NCBI GenBank assembly: GCA_020355945.1
Contig: CP070627.1
Coordinates: 1,964,306-1,970,183, forward strand
Direction of reading: 5' to 3'
Source: Candidatus Aminicenantota bacterium
GTDB taxonomy: Bacteria > Acidobacteriota > Aminicenantia > UBA2199
DNA length: 5,878 bases
Shown here piece after piece: positions 5,858 through 5,878 of this stretch. A model generated the notes under the pieces. The model worked only from the letters and a program-made list of their open reading frames with translations, made no database searches and had not been told where the DNA came from. A program made the translations under genes and the position numbers. Every line of letters begins with the position of its first letter. The stretch's first letter is position 1.

Positions 5858-5878
5858 AAAAAAAGAGGCCCACGAATT
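5829..5878 (+). CDS. Possible start of a further gene, cut by the window edge
   Basis: A frame opens at GTG 5829 or ATG 5832 and stays open to the last base, about 15 codons, starting M-Q-G-S-P-E-D-V-E-K-K. It would overlap the rluD end by 26 to 29 bases, in keeping with the overlaps seen between the earlier genes. AAGGA at 5814-5818 is 10 bases before the GTG and 13 before the ATG, acceptable to weak. In Bacillus pyrR follows this position, but the residues seen do not identify it. Too short to name. Confidence 0.35.
   Translation, partial: MMQGSPEDVEKKEAHE

Noticed and set aside
1..5878. CRISPR array, tRNA or rRNA genes
   Set aside because: No repeat-spacer pattern and no tRNA-like or rRNA-like stretch was seen on either strand.

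Overview
The window reads as a conserved bacterial housekeeping cluster with a more mobile-looking left flank. All supported genes are on the + strand. They are: the 3' end of a RadC/JAB-domain gene (1-375), ileS (686-3475), lspA (3459-3953), lgt (3938-4732), a RluA/RluD-family pseudouridine synthase (4892-5857), and probably the first codons of one further gene running off the right edge (from 5829 or 5832). The organism is a bacterium: it has bacterial-type IleRS with a C-terminal zinc finger, the prolipoprotein enzymes Lgt and LspA, and clear Shine-Dalgarno sites. I cannot fix the phylum from the sequence. Moderate base composition, repeat-rich spacers and a RadC with a transposase-like tail would suit an uncultured lineage, but that is an impression only.

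Left region (1-685): the RadC-like fragment opens on the last metal-binding residues of the JAMM motif. It then carries a charged tail of the kind found at the C-terminus of Rpn/PD-(D/E)XK transposase-type proteins, which is an unusual combination. The 310-base spacer that follows holds a pyrimidine-rich tract, a phased set of 20-bp repeats (531-610) resembling the multiple terminal repeats of IS21-family elements, a hairpin followed by a T run (573-617), and a plausible sigma70-type promoter (627-655) for ileS.

Central region (686-4732): ileS, lspA and lgt overlap one another by 17 and 16 bases. Each downstream ribosome binding site lies inside the preceding gene, so this is very likely one translationally coupled operon. 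Lgt and LspA catalyse consecutive steps of lipoprotein maturation at the cytoplasmic membrane: diacylglyceryl transfer, then signal-peptide cleavage. IleRS charges tRNA-Ile.

Right region (4733-5878): a 159-base spacer separates lgt from the pseudouridine synthase. It contains a strong 16-bp imperfect hairpin and neighbouring inverted repeats that look like an inserted repeat element. A 31-codon reading frame with its own Shine-Dalgarno site crosses this element and ends in an ATGA overlap with the rluD start. I found no previously undescribed defence or mobile system. The points most worth checking are the RadC-tail fusion, the phased repeat array and the repeat-derived leader of rluD.
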